Assembly (NCBI GenBank): GCA_963457665.1
Contig: OY735215.1
Location: 38,701,325 to 38,765,324 of the forward strand
Origin: Thysanoteuthis rhombus
Lineage: Eukaryota > Mollusca > Cephalopoda > Oegopsida > Thysanoteuthidae
DNA length: 64,000 nucleotides
Direction: 5' to 3'
The notes beneath the pieces are model-generated. The model was not told where the DNA came from. It saw only the letters and a list, made by a program, of their open reading frames with translations, and searched no databases. Below are positions 44,758 to 57,164 of this stretch, piece after piece. The position numbers were made by a program, and so were the translations under genes. Numbering within the stretch: position 1 is the first letter of the stretch; every line of letters starts with the position of its first letter.

Positions 44758-45154
44758 GAGAGCAAATCATTATTACCTCTTTTCTTTATTCCATATTGCA
44801 TCTAAAACGACTATTAACTCATCTCCGTCCGTTGATGTGCGACCATTCCGTCCACTTCTGTCCATTTTGTCCGAATAAGCCGGACAGAATGGAAGTTGCA
44901 GGGGGGGACAGGGATGGCGAGAGGGAAGGGTGGAATAAGAGAGTTGAGGGTGAAGTTGGGAGAAAAAATAATAGCTATGAAATAAGGGTCTTTTACAGAT
45001 TGATAGCGGAAGATAATAATCAAAGTAGGGGTTATGGGATGGGGTGATACGGGGAAAAGAGAGCGAAAATGTATTCAAGATGGTTGATTGTGAAAAGGGA
45101 GAAAAACTTTTGTGTGTTGAGCGGTCCTGAGTGATAAAGGAAAGAGGTCGAAGA

Positions 45155-45288
<134 letters not shown>

Positions 45289-45289
45289 C

Positions 45290-46060
45290 AGCTTTAAACA
45301 CTAAACGTTAACAAACGTTCCTGCAGACATGTTTGTGTCACTTCAGTCACTTATTTCCAAATATCTGTCAATGAAATTCATGTAATTTTCTCAATGTTTT
45401 ACGTAAAACTTTTTCAGAAAAGTTTTTGAGTCCCTTTAGTCACCGATTTCCCAATACCTATCAATGTAACTCGTTACTTTCTTCAGTGTTTTTGCCTCTT
45501 GTTTTACATATTCTATGTTATTATAGTATAATGTATAAGTTGTAGCTTGTTGGGATCACCACATGTTTACCACGTAACTGTTTCAGGGATTATTGAAAAA
45601 AAAGGGGTATCTCTAAATGGCACCCCATCAGTGTTGATCAAATGCCACGTCCCTTTCTTATCATTTAGTTTATGTCATACATGTAGTTTGTAATTCTATA
45701 CAAGATATCATGCACATTTTATATTGATATCATTTTTACCCCACATATCGTTAGTTTTTAAAACAGGGCTTACTTACGTTGGTTAACAATAAAATGTATT
45801 CAACGATAGGGGATCAGTAAGCACAGACTTACTGTAAGTAAGACTCACTGTTTGGGTCATTTCTATTGAGTCTTCACCCATGTGAATATTAAATACCTTG
45901 TGTCGGTTCTAATCTCAGACTGCACGCAAACCAAATTACGGTATCATCTTTAAGAATACTAAATACACAGAAAAAACTTCTTTAGGTTGATTCTCTACCA
46001 ACATATTTGACCGAAGAATTTGGCGATTTTTTCCACCAACCTTAAAGTCAATTTTCCAGT
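45290..46060 (+). repeat. AT-associated dispersed family, copy 3
   Basis: Bounded on both sides by long (AT)n arrays. Colinear with 29715-30510 through 'CACTTCAGTCACTTATTTCC', 'GTAACTGTTTCAGGGATTAT', 'CAGTGTTGATCAAATGCCAC', 'GTCATACATGTAGTTT', 'CTTACTTACGTTGGTTAAC', 'TTTCTATTGAGTCTTCACCC', 'ACACAGAAAAAACTTC' and 'ACCGAAGAATTTGG'. Its left part is internally duplicated: the 'AGTCAC..ATTTCC.AATA' block occurs at about 45344 and 45438. Confidence 0.8.

Positions 46061-46064
<4 letters not shown>

Positions 46065-46146
<82 letters not shown>
46065..46146. repeat. (AT)n microsatellite
   Basis: About 80 bp of uninterrupted AT; right neighbour of copy 3 of the AT-associated family. Confidence 0.97.
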
Positions 46147-46148
<2 letters not shown>

Positions 46149-46384
46149 TAGTGAGCGATTGTAGTGTAGTAAAATGTTAGTGAAGAGAGAACAGTAAGTG
46201 ATGATTAGACTGAAAACAAGAAAGAGAAAATACACAGATTTGAAAAAGTAAGAATAAGTAATATTATCAGAAATTTTGACAAGCTTTCATCTTCATTCTA
46301 ACTTTCATTTGCTTTTCATCACAATTATGAATCAGACTGTAATCCTATGGCAACGATCAAACAGCACCATAGGAAATTGAAAAG

Positions 46385-46475
46385 TAAAGTGACAGTGTGA
46401 ATTGAACTCACAAGCCTTAAAGAGTATACGCCTGGTTGCTTTTAACTATTCAGCCATGGGGACTTAATAGTTAAA
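46385..46475 (-). mobile_element. tRNA-derived SINE head
   Basis: Minus strand: A box 'TGGCTGAATAGTTAAAAGC' (near 46438-46456) and B box 'GTGAGTTCAATTCAC' (46397-46411) at tRNA-like spacing. The rest of the cloverleaf is not convincing. Confidence 0.6.
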
Positions 46476-46479
46476 TAGA

Positions 46480-47230
46480 AACTGATTTCAAACCTTAACT
46501 CCTCGCAACTGATGTTCCACGCTTGTTGATGTTTAAAATTGAGACCTAGTACTTTTTTTTTTTTAGATACAACCAATTTTGGGGGTAGGTAATATTGGTA
46601 TCCCCATGCTTTCAGATAGTTAGCTTTACGTCACGTAACAGAAAGAGGCGAAAAGCGAAAATAGCGTTCAGAGTTTGTTTTCAACGTGCTGTTATAGAGA
46701 TACTCCTGTCATCTTTTCCAACATCCAGTCTCCTATACCTCCTACCAACTTAACCTTCAATGACTCCCTTTACAACCATTTATGGGTCTGTGAACACTCA
46801 AAGATTTCCCAACATAAATAATGGTAATTGATTCTTCGTTTTACGTCATTTCGGTTTATTACAAAATATTGAGTAGAAAAACAAAGGAAAAGGTGAGTTT
46901 GAGATAGACAAAAAGGAAGAATTAAAGAAATAAAGACTGGCTAGTCACTCTATAGAAACTGTCATATTTGGCAGTGTTGGGATGTTCAATTAAAAAATCA
47001 GGAAAAGGGGTGATCCAAAGGGTAGTGATCAATAAAACAAGACTGAAATTTTCAAAAAACACACGTAGATTCAAACTAAGGGACTGATTTAGCGAAAAAT
47101 TACAATGCAAATTGATCCCTGCACTAAAAATCTATTTAGGAAGGGGGAAATTTGATTAACCAAACGTCTTAAACGTAATAAGGAGTAAATGTTTGAAATT
47201 TTAGCTCTACAGCTCCATCGGTACAGCAAC
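46480..47230. other. No recognisable gene
   Basis: AT-rich DNA; a T run at 46553-46564. No frame of interest. Confidence 0.5.
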
Positions 47231-47235
47231 CAGAC

Positions 47236-47280
47236 TGACAGACAGACAGACAGACAGACAAAACAAAACAAAAAAAAACA
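47236..47280. repeat. (GACA)n and A-rich microsatellite
   Basis: Six GACA units followed by 'AAAACAAAAC' type sequence. Confidence 0.95.
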
Positions 47281-47289
47281 AAGAAACAA

Positions 47290-48825
47290 ACTTTCACAGT
47301 TTTGGTGACACACTTGAGTGACAGTTCCTAATAAGTTCTCCAAAAAAAAAAACAAATAAAGAAGATAGAAAGAAATAAAGATTTTTCACACACCCGTCTA
47401 TCTCTCCTATTTCTCCGAAGTCATTCAAACTTTTTTTTTTTTTCATCGAAGATTCCAACATGGCCGAACGTGCTTCTCCACTTCTGATGACTTCAACGCA
47501 TCTGCAACTACTTATAAAATGCTCAGCGCAGTTCTGCCCCAAGGGAAAAAAAAAACTACGCCCGGAGGAGCTCGTGTCCACATACTTGAACAAGGCTTTA
47601 TTTGTTCGATATAAGCCGACTACGGACAGAGGGACAAATGCGAGTCACTGATGACAATTATTGATGTTTCCACAACGCAGAGTAGTGTTGAGTGAATGTT
47701 TTTCCTTCTCTTTTCTTTTTCCTGGCTATTGTGCAAAAGACCTGCTGAAAGATAGAAACATAGATAAATATAAATGAACATGCATTCACATATTGTCATT
47801 CTAATAACATAGCCAGGCCAGTCAAAGGGTTTAGGAGGGTGGGTCGAATAGGAAAGCAGTGGCACCCTATGACCCCCATGGCTTGCATTATTCAGCTTGA
47901 TGTAGAGATTGGTATCCTTCTTGAGAGATTAAGAGGAATAGCCACCGGAAAGCTCACCACGTAATCCCCGTGAATAAACTGAAATAGACAGAAAGAAATG
48001 AACATGGCACATGACCACAAGAGTTAAACACCAAACAAATACTGTAATCCCTAGCAATGGCTTATGAGATAAGCTTGTTCGCCGTGCATCTCAGTCTATG
48101 CTCTAGTTGTAATAGTAAATAAGATAGTTACTGCGTCGTGACTTATTTAATCACATAATTCTTACTGGTTGCAGAGGTTGGAATCCAAACAAAGATCAAG
48201 CTACGATTACAAATGCTGATTTTCAAGACAAGCAGATCTTCCCAACTAGGAAAATTAGCGTACGCCAATCGTCCGATTCCATTGGATCTGGAATTGTGTA
48301 AATTCATGTTCAGTATACATCGACATTCCGTGGGCTTAGCTCACAACGATATAAAGCTAAATTTCAGGAAAACAGGAACGGTAGGAGGATAATTTTACGT
48401 CAGTATTTCAGGTGTGCCCGCCTACAGAATCAGCAGTCGGAATCCTGGCTTTTATTTGAGTCCAAACGCCGATCTCTGTCACTGATGGGAAACATCACTT
48501 TTCAGTCATGGTGCAGGCTACTGAACACAGTAAATATCATGTAGCAGAGATGAAGAAAATATTTACGTCCCAAAGTGTCGTTGAAATAAAAAGCCTACCT
48601 ACATCAGATCAAAGAGATTATGTCAGTCCGGTAAAATACTCAAAGGACGAACACAGACGAACATGTACGATCAGAATTGCAGACTGGACAAAACAATTTT
48701 CTCTTTAGCTGACATTCAGAAGAAAAATTTACATTGATCTGATTTAGACGAGAGATAGATTTGATGTTACTCTGGAACAAACCTAGTTTTTGAAGTATCT
48801 TTCTTTTTTTTTCAATAAAATTTGT
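47290..48825. other. No recognisable gene
   Basis: Frames at 47294-47593 (minus), 47620-47865 (minus) and 48508-48708 (plus, 66 codons) show no domain. A (T)12 run lies near 47431-47443. Confidence 0.4.
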
Positions 48826-48830
48826 TTCCA

Positions 48831-49230
48831 GGGTCTGTCCAAAAAGTATGCCGCCATTCTGAATATACTGAGAATTGGTTGTGTGATTGATTTTGATGAA
48901 ACTTGGTAACCAAAATGAAGGAACCTTACAGTGGATGCGAGGAAACAAATTCTCCGGTGAAGTTATTCAGTCAACAATAAGATGTCATTAAGAGAGCCTT
49001 GGTAGTATGCGACGTTTACATTCACAATGAACGAGTTGGTCATTCATCAGGTCTGCTAGACTACTAACTTTTTCTATGATCAAATTTCTTTTTTTGCAGC
49101 GTTTAAATTTAGATTAAGGGGAAGCCAACGATATTGCTAAAGGCGTTCCTGAAAGAAGACTTCTCTGACTCTTTGGAAGAGTTGGGGGGACGCTGGAATA
49201 CGTTTGTGAGATCTCAAGAAGTGTATTTTG
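48831..49230 (+). mobile_element. Short mariner-like element, right end missing
   Basis: Left end 'CAGGGTCTGTCCAAAAAGTA'. Inside, a plus frame reads 'KPTILLKAFLKEDFSDSLEE' then 'LGGRWNTFVRSQEVYFEG', which strongly recalls the C-terminus of a mariner-type transposase ending in a 'RW..CV.S.G.YFEGD' pattern. This is the clearest protein evidence for the family in the window. The right terminal repeat is not seen. Confidence 0.75.
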
Positions 49231-49332
49231 AGGGCCTAGGTTGGCTTTTTTAGCCCGTCAATGCGAAGGAGTAACAATACAACCAAGAATGTTGAAAGTA
49301 GCTTAACGATTTGAAATAACGAAGTCTTATCC

Positions 49333-49335
49333 CTT

Positions 49336-49424
<89 letters not shown>
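49333..49424. repeat. (CT)n(AT)n microsatellite
   Basis: About 42 bp of CT followed by about 50 bp of AT. Confidence 0.97.
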
Positions 49425-49439
49425 TTCTCTCTCATATTG

Positions 49440-50030
49440 CACTCGATCAAAGGGAGGGCTGTAATCAAGCAAAGAACAGTTAGTTGTTTTGTTTTATTTC
49501 TCCAATATTACAACCACCGTTATAATGACAGATCATATGTTAACATGTCAATAGTTCACCAGCAGACCAGTTCATATGACTCAAGTGCCATGAGACATAT
49601 CAACGATAACTGATGTCGTGATCCTCTGTTCATACTACTGTATCAATTTCCTGGCAAGTATTCAAGTACTGTAAGAAGCAAATTCCTCCAATCGGAAATT
49701 ATAGAACTGACTTGAAAATCATTTGATGAGCTTGTCTCCTGATTGACAATGCCCGAAAATGAAGGTCACCTCGACTTTTGTGTAACATCATATACCTAGA
49801 AGCAATAGCTAAACTATTATGTCACCCATCTTGTTTCGGGGGCAGCCATTTGCAATTTGAGAATAAGAGAATTCCATTTTATCGAAAGAAGAATTGTGGT
49901 CATAAATAAATGTACCTAACAGCAGTAAGGCTGAGAACTAAAGATCTTGAACGAAAACATAAACCCGAAATAATACGTTATTAACCGTTCCTTAATTAAA
50001 AAAAGGTAAACTACAAAAGTCCAAACATAA
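49440..50030. other. No recognisable gene
   Basis: AT-rich DNA with no frame or named repeat. Confidence 0.5.
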
Positions 50031-50034
50031 GTTA

Positions 50035-50200
50035 GGTAGACACTGAATATAACCGAAAAGCTAATTCCATCTTTTGACAAGGATTACGACCAGTAAACAT
50101 TACCCTTAACGTGTGACTACGATTCGAAGTCAGTAATTAAAGAAAGGTTATAGATCATGAGAAAAATTCAACTCCAATAACTGCGTAAATATTTGATGTG
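50035..50200 (+). repeat. Direct repeat, copy 1
   Basis: 'CACTGAATATAA..GAAAAGCTA', 'CCA.CTTTTG.CA', 'GGATTACGACCAGTAAAC', 'TGATAACGATT'-like and 'TAAAGAAAGGTT' are repeated in order at 51440-51600. Confidence 0.75.
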
Positions 50201-50519
50201 TGTCGAGCAACGACATTATTCCTTATGGAGAAGATGTGATTACATCACAAGTGACGTAATAGTCTATTTAGCTGCTTGCGTTTTATTCGATGTAGCTTCG
50301 TCGAAACCAGTGACTAGTGGCTTGTTTTGCTGAACAAAGTATCGATTTTTGCATTCGTCATTTTTTAGTATGTGATTTACTTTATTTTTCTGCCTGTGAG
50401 TTTTGGTCGCCTTCCATATGGAGAAGTATAAGTGGAAAAGTAAAGTCAACACTCCACTGCTAATCGAAGTTCGAATATTTTGCGGAGAACGTAAAAGATG
50501 TAGAAAACGAAGAAGACTG

Positions 50520-50840
50520 TTGTCATTTCTATCGAGAGAAAGAGGGTAGAACATGAGAGAAAATAAGGAAAGGAGAAGAGGGAATGTGAGGTAAAAGGAA
50601 ATAATAGAATAGAAGAAAAAAGATGGAAAAGGGGAAGAAAAAATAGTTTGTTAGCATGAAAGGAGAAGAAATAGTTTGTTGACAATGAAAATGACATCAC
50701 GCAAGGTAATAACGATAGGTGTGGAGGAATAAGTTGAAAGGAGGAAGAAAAAGATGAAGAAAAAGCAAAAAGTCAACGAGAGAGAAAAATGACGAAGAAA
50801 AAGTGGGCGTAAAGAAGAGGAAAATGATGACAAAACAGAA
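50520..50840 (+). repeat. Polypurine tract
   Basis: Plus strand mostly A and G, rich in 'GGAAGAAAAAGA' words. Confidence 0.8.
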
Positions 50841-50999
50841 GATAACGAAATAACTGTTACTTTCCCCGTTTTAAAATGGTCACCGTTCTAACACTAGTAT
50901 ACCAGGTGCTGATGAGGAACTGACCCTAGGACTATAGAACGGAGTCCATTTTTAAACTGGAAAAATAACAATTGCTGAAGTTAGAAAATTTTTTACAAA

Positions 51000-51350
51000 A
51001 TAGATAAAAATAATTTAAAAGAAAGATGGGAAATAGAAATGAAGACAGAAATAGCAAAGAAAGAAAGAAAGAAAGAAAGAAAGAAAAGGATTTGAAAAAG
51101 AAAAGAAATTGGTGAAGAAAGAAAAGGAATTTGAGAAATAAAGAATGGTTTTAAAAAATAAAGAAGAATTAGACTAAATTAGAAGAAGAAGAAGAAGAAG
51201 AAGAAGAAGAAGAAGAAGAAGAAGAAGAAGAAGAAGAAGAAGAAGAATGGGAGGAGGAGGAGGAGGAAGAGGATAAAGGATAAAAAGGATAAGGAGAATG
51301 AGGAAAAGAAAAACGAAGACGCATGTGACACTGACAATTGAAAGAGAGGA
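51000..51350 (+). repeat. Polypurine tract with (GAAA)n and (GAA)n
   Basis: Contains (GAAA)n at 51055-51090 and (GAA)n(GGA)n at 51181-51275. Minus-strand Ser/Leu frames here are repeat translation. Confidence 0.95.
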
Positions 51351-51439
51351 GGAAAACAATAAACAAAAGATGGAATGTAAGCATATTTAAACAGACTGAG
51401 ATGTATAGATACAAACGTAAATACATAAATATATATAAA

Positions 51440-51600
51440 TACACACTGAATATAAATGAAAAGCTAGCTCCACCTTTTGGCAGAGATTATGGCCAGTAAA
51501 CTTATCATGTGATAACGATTTAGAACCAGTGCTTAAAGAAAGGTTTCTGAAGAGAAAAAAATTCTCTGATAAGACTGCGTAAAATACTTGATATTCTAAA
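51440..51600 (+). repeat. Direct repeat, copy 2
   Basis: Colinear with 50035-50200. Each copy is followed by purine-rich DNA, so the unit probably includes the purine tract and the whole ~1.4 kb may be a duplication. Confidence 0.75.
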
Positions 51601-51849
51601 GCTGAGGGCTAAATAGATTTAGAATGAAAAAAAAGCGATGAAGAAAGTCGAGTGAAGAGAAGTAGAGAAACGAGTGGGTGAGAAAAAGACAATAGATGAA
51701 AAAGATAGAAAAGAGAGAACAAAAGAAGTAAGATAGAGAATTGGAAGAAATTTAAAATGGCGTGGAGAGCAGAATATTCTGACGAAATGAATGAAGGATG
51801 GTAAACAGAAAGATAACACCACTTCAATCTTAATTAAATAAAGGAAAGA

Positions 51850-52845
51850 GAATCAATTTTAAACTTCAGTAAAATTTGTTAACTTGATTTGCATTATCCA
51901 TCGAAATGGAATTAAATCTTTTCAAAACATTTTTAGAACTCGCTATGCATCTCACGAGTCAAAGCAAAACTTCTAAGAAGTATTTATGTTCGAAATCACA
52001 TTATTAGCATGAAGGTAAACAACTTTTATAATCTATAGACGAGTAAAAGGAAGATGCTTCGGATTTCAGATTATTTTTACTTTCCATACGAGTTATCATT
52101 ATTGTACATGATTCAATTTCAACTTGTCTTCTCCTATTGCTTACAATAGTCACAATGTCTCAACCGCTGCACTCTCCGGTCTTTTCATGTGTATGCCATG
52201 TTTGGTAATCTTCTGGGAGTTTCAAACCGAACCTCTTCATTCAGAGCAATGAGGTAGATTGTGCACATTCCATTGTCCATACTAGGGAATAACTTGAATC
52301 AGTTAATTCTTGCTAGCAGGGACGTAATTTCAAAGGTACATTTCAATCAAGAAATTGTACCAAAAAACTCCTCTGGGTTAAAAAAAGATATCATAGACTG
52401 GCACCACTCTCTCTAATGTTACAAAAACAAATAATGGTTTTCAAAATGATCTTTAGTATTGAAAACAGGTTTTATTAGTAAATGATACTCCTGTCTTACG
52501 AGATTCTTTGTAAAGTATCAATCTAATTATCAATCTTCGACTGCCACACATTCAGGGGGGGGGGCACACTTTGGTATAGGGTGCTTTCTTGGCCGAGAGA
52601 ATGATTCAAAATATTAAGATATTCTGCATTGTATATTGCTTCCCGTTGTCGACGGACTATCTTTACGGAACAGCTGACATCCAACAGGACAATGTTTCTA
52701 ACCAATCTCGTCAAGCAACCAAAATATAGCTGACTGAAACGGCAAATTATGTTCTGGCCTTAGCGATCACGGAATATTAGAACATTTGAGTTTTGCAATC
52801 AACAATTGCAGGAGCGAAATCCTCGAACAAAGATAGTTTGTGGAA
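51850..52845. other. No recognisable gene
   Basis: AT-rich. 'ACCGCTGCACTCTCCGG' near 52164 may be a lone piece of the 39 kb minisatellite. A G run (GGGGGGGGG) is at 52555-52564. Confidence 0.4.
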
Positions 52846-52852
52846 TGCTGTC

Positions 52853-52949
<97 letters not shown>

Positions 52950-52972
52950 ATGTATATATATGTATATATATT
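52853..52972. repeat. (CA)n(AT)n(GT)n(GTAT)n microsatellite
   Basis: A symmetrical compound array: CA, about 50 bp AT, GT, then GTAT/ATGTATATA. Confidence 0.97.
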
Positions 52973-53183
52973 ACTACTTTCTACTTTTATTTGAAGAGGA
53001 TATTCTGAGAAGAAAAGTGGTAGGGTCGAATTTTAGTGATTAAATATTTTTATTAAAAAAGAGTATAAGATGAGGAATTTAGTTCAAACAGAGCAATATG
53101 ATTACAAAAATATCAGAGAGACATACTTTACGGATGTTTTATGGAATTCCCAGCTTCAATATTCTATTTCTCTGTATCTCTCA

Positions 53184-53337
<154 letters not shown>

Positions 53338-53339
53338 CA

Positions 53340-54090
53340 AAAATATCTGGGGCGGATTCTTCGTGTTCTCTTACATTTCCACTACTTCAAAGCTGCTAAT
53401 CGCGTAAATAAATGTTTACACCTTATCAAATACACCTGAGGTCCCATTCTAAAAAGTGATTGAATTCATGGCAGTGTCCAACGTCTTAAATGGTAGACAG
53501 GAGATATTTTCATCAGCGATTTCATTTTTACCTTCAAGTGGATGAGTCCACTGTCACTAGCAAGTGGAGCAAACAGAAAAATTCACTCGGTCCATTACAC
53601 AGATATATGTTGTCATTGTTTTGTTATTGGTCGTCGTTGTTGTTGTTGATGGTGGTGATGATGATGCTGCTGATGATGATAAAAAAGATTAAATTATGTG
53701 TACAGGTTTTGCTACATGTTTTGCTGCGGTTTACTTTGTGTTGTTCTTTTAGTTTATTATTTTCCCTTCTTTTTTTTTATTTCGTACCTTTTCATTTTGC
53801 TTCTGTTTTCTGCTTTCTAAGCTGCTTTCATTGAGTTTAATGTCGGCTCTAATCTTCTGAACTCACATTCACAGTTAATTTCATTATTGACTTTTTATTT
53901 CTCTGATCTGCACCATCGTGAAAGAGGATTAAAGTTTCCCAAACTGAAGACACGAGCAGATTTTTATCACCAATAAATGCACTGGAAAGACTCAGTAAAT
54001 CTAAAAATACGTAACTATACAACTGTTGCTACTGTTGATACCGTTACTCTTACATCGTACAACAATAATAATGAGGTAGACATACAGTTT
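53340..54090. other. No recognisable gene
   Basis: A 114-codon plus frame (53490-53834) becomes Phe/Leu/Met-rich and is not recognised. A GATGATGATGCTGCTGATG run is at 53657-53680, without a recognisable RTE end before it. Confidence 0.4.
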
Positions 54091-54099
54091 TGTCCTTTC

Positions 54100-55255
54100 A
54101 CCAGATAACAAACCTGCACACCCAATTCTTCGCTCATTACCACTATTTACAAAGCTGCATACCGATACCTGGCGGATACCAAATGAAAAAAAAGGCTGCG
54201 TACCCAATTCTTCACTCATTACTACTATTTACAAAATTGTATGCCGATTTCTCGAAAACACCAAGCAGAATAAAGCTGTACATCCAATTCCTCAATCATT
54301 ACCACTGTTTACAAAGCTGAATGCCGATCCTTCGTGGGTTCAAAACAATAAAGCTGTACTCTCAATTCTTCGCTAACTAACATTGTTTACTACAGTGAAT
54401 GCCGATTCCTCGTGGGTACCAAACAAAAAAGCTGTACTCTTAATTCTTCGCTAACTATCACTGTTTACTACAGTGAATGCCGATTCCTCGTGGGTACCAA
54501 ACAAAAAAGCTGTACTCTTAATTCTTCGCTAACTATCACTGTTTACTACAGTGAATGCCGATTCCTCGTGGGTACCAAACAAAAAAGCTGTACTCTTAAT
54601 TCTTCGCTAACTATCACTGTTTACTACAGTGAATGCCGATTCCTCGTGGGTACCAAACAAAAAAGCTGTACACTTAATTCTTCGCTAACTAACACTGTTT
54701 ACTACAGTGAATGCCGATTCCTCGTGGGTACCAAACAAAAAAGCTGTATACTCAATTCTTCGCTAACTAATACTGTTTACTACAGTGAATGCCGATTCCT
54801 CGTGGGTACCAAACAAAAAAGCTGTACACTTAATTCTTCGCAAACTAACACTGTTTACTACAGTGAATGCCGATTCCTCGTGGGTACCAAACAAAAAAGC
54901 TGTATACTCAATTCTTCGCTAATTAATACTGTTTACTACAGTGAATGCCGATTCCTCGTGGGTACCAAACGAAAAAGCTGTACACTCAATTCTTCGCCAA
55001 CTAATACTGTTTACTACAGTGAATGCCGCTACCTCGTGGGTACCAAACAAAAAAGCTGTACACTCAATTCTTCGCTAACTAACATTGTTTACTACAGTGA
55101 ATGCCGCTACCTCGAGGGTACCAAACAAAAAAGCTGTACACTCAATTCTTCGCTCACTACCACTATTCACAAGACTGCATTTCTTGCGAGCACTAAGCAA
55201 AAAAAGTTGCACACATATTTCTTCGTTTGGTATCTCTGTTATTAGGGCTACATAT
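54100..55255 (+). repeat. 78 bp minisatellite, about 14-15 units
   Basis: Successive units start 78 bp apart ('AAACAAAAAAGCTGTA' at 54421, 54499 and onward). The centre (about 54340-55130) has roughly ten near-identical units; about three looser units lie to the left and one or two to the right. Each unit contains 'GCTGTAC.CT.AATTCTTCGC', 'TTTACTACAGTGAATGCCG' and 'CTCGTGGGTACC'. Because 78 is a multiple of three, a frame of 277 codons (54412-55245) stays open with a 26-residue repeat; this follows from the unit length and is not evidence for a protein. Confidence 0.95.
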
Positions 55256-55259
55256 CGTT

Positions 55260-55615
55260 TTTTTGCGAAATTGTAAGTAAACGTCTCGCTTTCACTGCCC
55301 ACCGATGGACTCTGGTTAGATTTTCTGAATTAATCGAATTTGTTTTCTTGTGAGAACGATTAGATCACGACAATTATTGTCCTCCGTCTTTTTCTTCCTG
55401 AAACATTGATTCGTGTCTCCTCTATGTTCAGAACTCAAACGAGAGTCCTTAACTGAGTTCTTCTATCCGTCGCTTGTTGACATTTTTGTCTGGAAAAAGG
55501 AATGACAGCGCACTAAATTTTAGATAGAGACATGCTAAAATAGTTGCCAAAGATTGATAAATAGATATGTGCTAAAAAGACATATTTTTGGCAAGTTACT
55601 AAAATCATCGAATAA
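55260..55615. other. No recognisable gene
   Basis: Ordinary DNA right of the minisatellite. Confidence 0.45.
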
Positions 55616-55619
55616 ACAT

Positions 55620-56950
55620 AACACAGTCTCACTCATCATTGTCTCTATCGATATCAAGTTGAGCTGCTACACTTGCTGCTTATCGATGTTCTCAGTGGGC
55701 CTCCGTGCGTGTGCCTTGAGTCAGACCATTTCTGGATTCTGTGCCTCTTGATCATTGCAGCAATGGTTTTCTTCTTCGAGTTCTCTCGCTTCTTTTCCCC
55801 TGTAAGCGTAACCTAAGGCTGGGCCCCCTGCCAATCTGCGAAAATCGATCAAAGTTTAGAAAAAGGCCTGAGGGGCAGCTCTTTGAACGTCTTGATTCTG
55901 ATTGCTCCAAGAAGTAAGGCCAAGGACAAACTCTAGTTCGCCATGAATGACATCTGCTCTCTTGGATAGTGTTCATGGAGAGTGCAAAACCCCAAATTAT
56001 GAGCAGCAGTATCTTAGTGGATTGAGTCCTCTGACTGGCGCACGTTCTGTGTGTAAATGATATTCGGTATTTTGTCTCTCCTGTTTGGGTCGCTTTACTT
56101 CAGAACGTATGCGATCACGACCTCAGGTAGCTCTGTTGGCTTTTTCCTCGCCTCGTAGATGATGGGGCACTCCTAAACCACAGCTCCGTTTGTCTCAAAG
56201 ATTCAAAAGGTCGTTTTTCAGACAAGCTTTGTTCCACAACTAATCTGTGATGTTGCCAGGTAGATCACTACTTGCAGCTTACCTCTGACCCGGGATTGTT
56301 TTCAGTCACAATGATTGCAATTGGCTCGTTCAGTTCCTGAACCTGGGTCTCGTTGTGTAAAAGTATGTATTTTTGTAAGCGCAATCCCCTGGAGAAATTC
56401 AGTCCCCCAAGACGTTCAAAATTCCTCCACTCACCCGTTACTGTGCGTGACGCTGAATTCTGTCAAAAATGGTGAACTTGTCAAATTGAATGTACAGCTG
56501 ATATCTCAGCGCCTTGTTTTCTTGGTCTTTAACTGCTGATGTCTTCATCAACGTCATTTTGCCTTGCTGCAGCCGTTCTTTCTGTTGGTGTAGAGGGGTT
56601 GCGCACTCGAGAATTAGCGGCAGCAGTTTCCACTCCCTGAGCAAGACATGCGGCGAAACACTCAGTTTGCCTTCATCGATATAGCCCCCTAAAATCTCTA
56701 GCTGAACATCTTTTGTCTCACCGTGGACTTTTCATCAATGACAACCAAGCCGACATTCCTGAGAAACAACCTAGAAGACCGTGATCCAGCGGCTGAAATG
56801 GTGTTGAGGCATACGGGGAGTGAACGCTATAGATCATCTCGACTCCAATGACAAACCCTGTTGTCCCAGATGGAGCAGCTGGACCCATCCGACCTCGCGT
56901 TTACCGAACAAAGTTCGATAAAACTTGGGCCATGAGAAAATGTATTCTTA
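55620..56950 (-). other. GC-richer, coding-like but broken region
   Basis: About 1.3 kb with higher GC than its surroundings. Minus-strand frames of 68-74 codons (56438-56644 and 55752-55976), with further open stretches between stops, have ordinary protein-like composition: for example 'GGYIDEGKLSVSPHVLLREW' near 56640-56700. Stops and shifts prevent one frame. One stretch ('TPFQPLDHGLLGCFSG') faintly recalls the 'T..LQP.DQGVI..FK' motif of pogo/Tigger transposases, but the neighbouring motifs are missing. Possibly a processed pseudogene or an old transposon; I cannot name it. Confidence 0.35.
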
Positions 56951-57164
56951 TTTAAAGTATGGAGTTTGTTGAATGCCACAAATAAGAGAATAAAAACCCG
57001 TACAATTATTTTTATTTGATACTAGCTGGAAATATCTATCGGGCGAATACTCAACATAAAAACTCTTCTTCTTCTCGAAAAGAAATGCAGTGGATGTGAA
57101 AAGAATTGCATAATATTCTCGAATTACTTGGCTCTATTTGTGTGAACAGACGACAAAAATACAA

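Noticed and set aside
51169..51444. Poly-Ser and poly-Leu minus-strand frames
   Set aside because: Translation of (GAA)n and (GGA)n.
53657..53680. (GAT)n-like run as another RTE tail
   Set aside because: The sequence before it does not show the RTE C-terminal codons, so it is probably an independent microsatellite.
54412..55245. 277-codon frame with a 26-residue repeat, resembling a repeat protein
   Set aside because: The 78 bp unit length is a multiple of three, so any open frame in one unit stays open in all. No start context, splice signal or domain supports a protein.
54100..55255. CRISPR-like array (regular repeats)
   Set aside because: The whole 78 bp unit repeats with no unique spacers, and the DNA is eukaryotic in character.
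56720..56860. Pogo/Tigger transposase from the 'TPFQPLDHGLLGCFSG' stretch
   Set aside because: Only one short motif resembles the family; the preceding 'LLLDNA' type block and the following region were not found.
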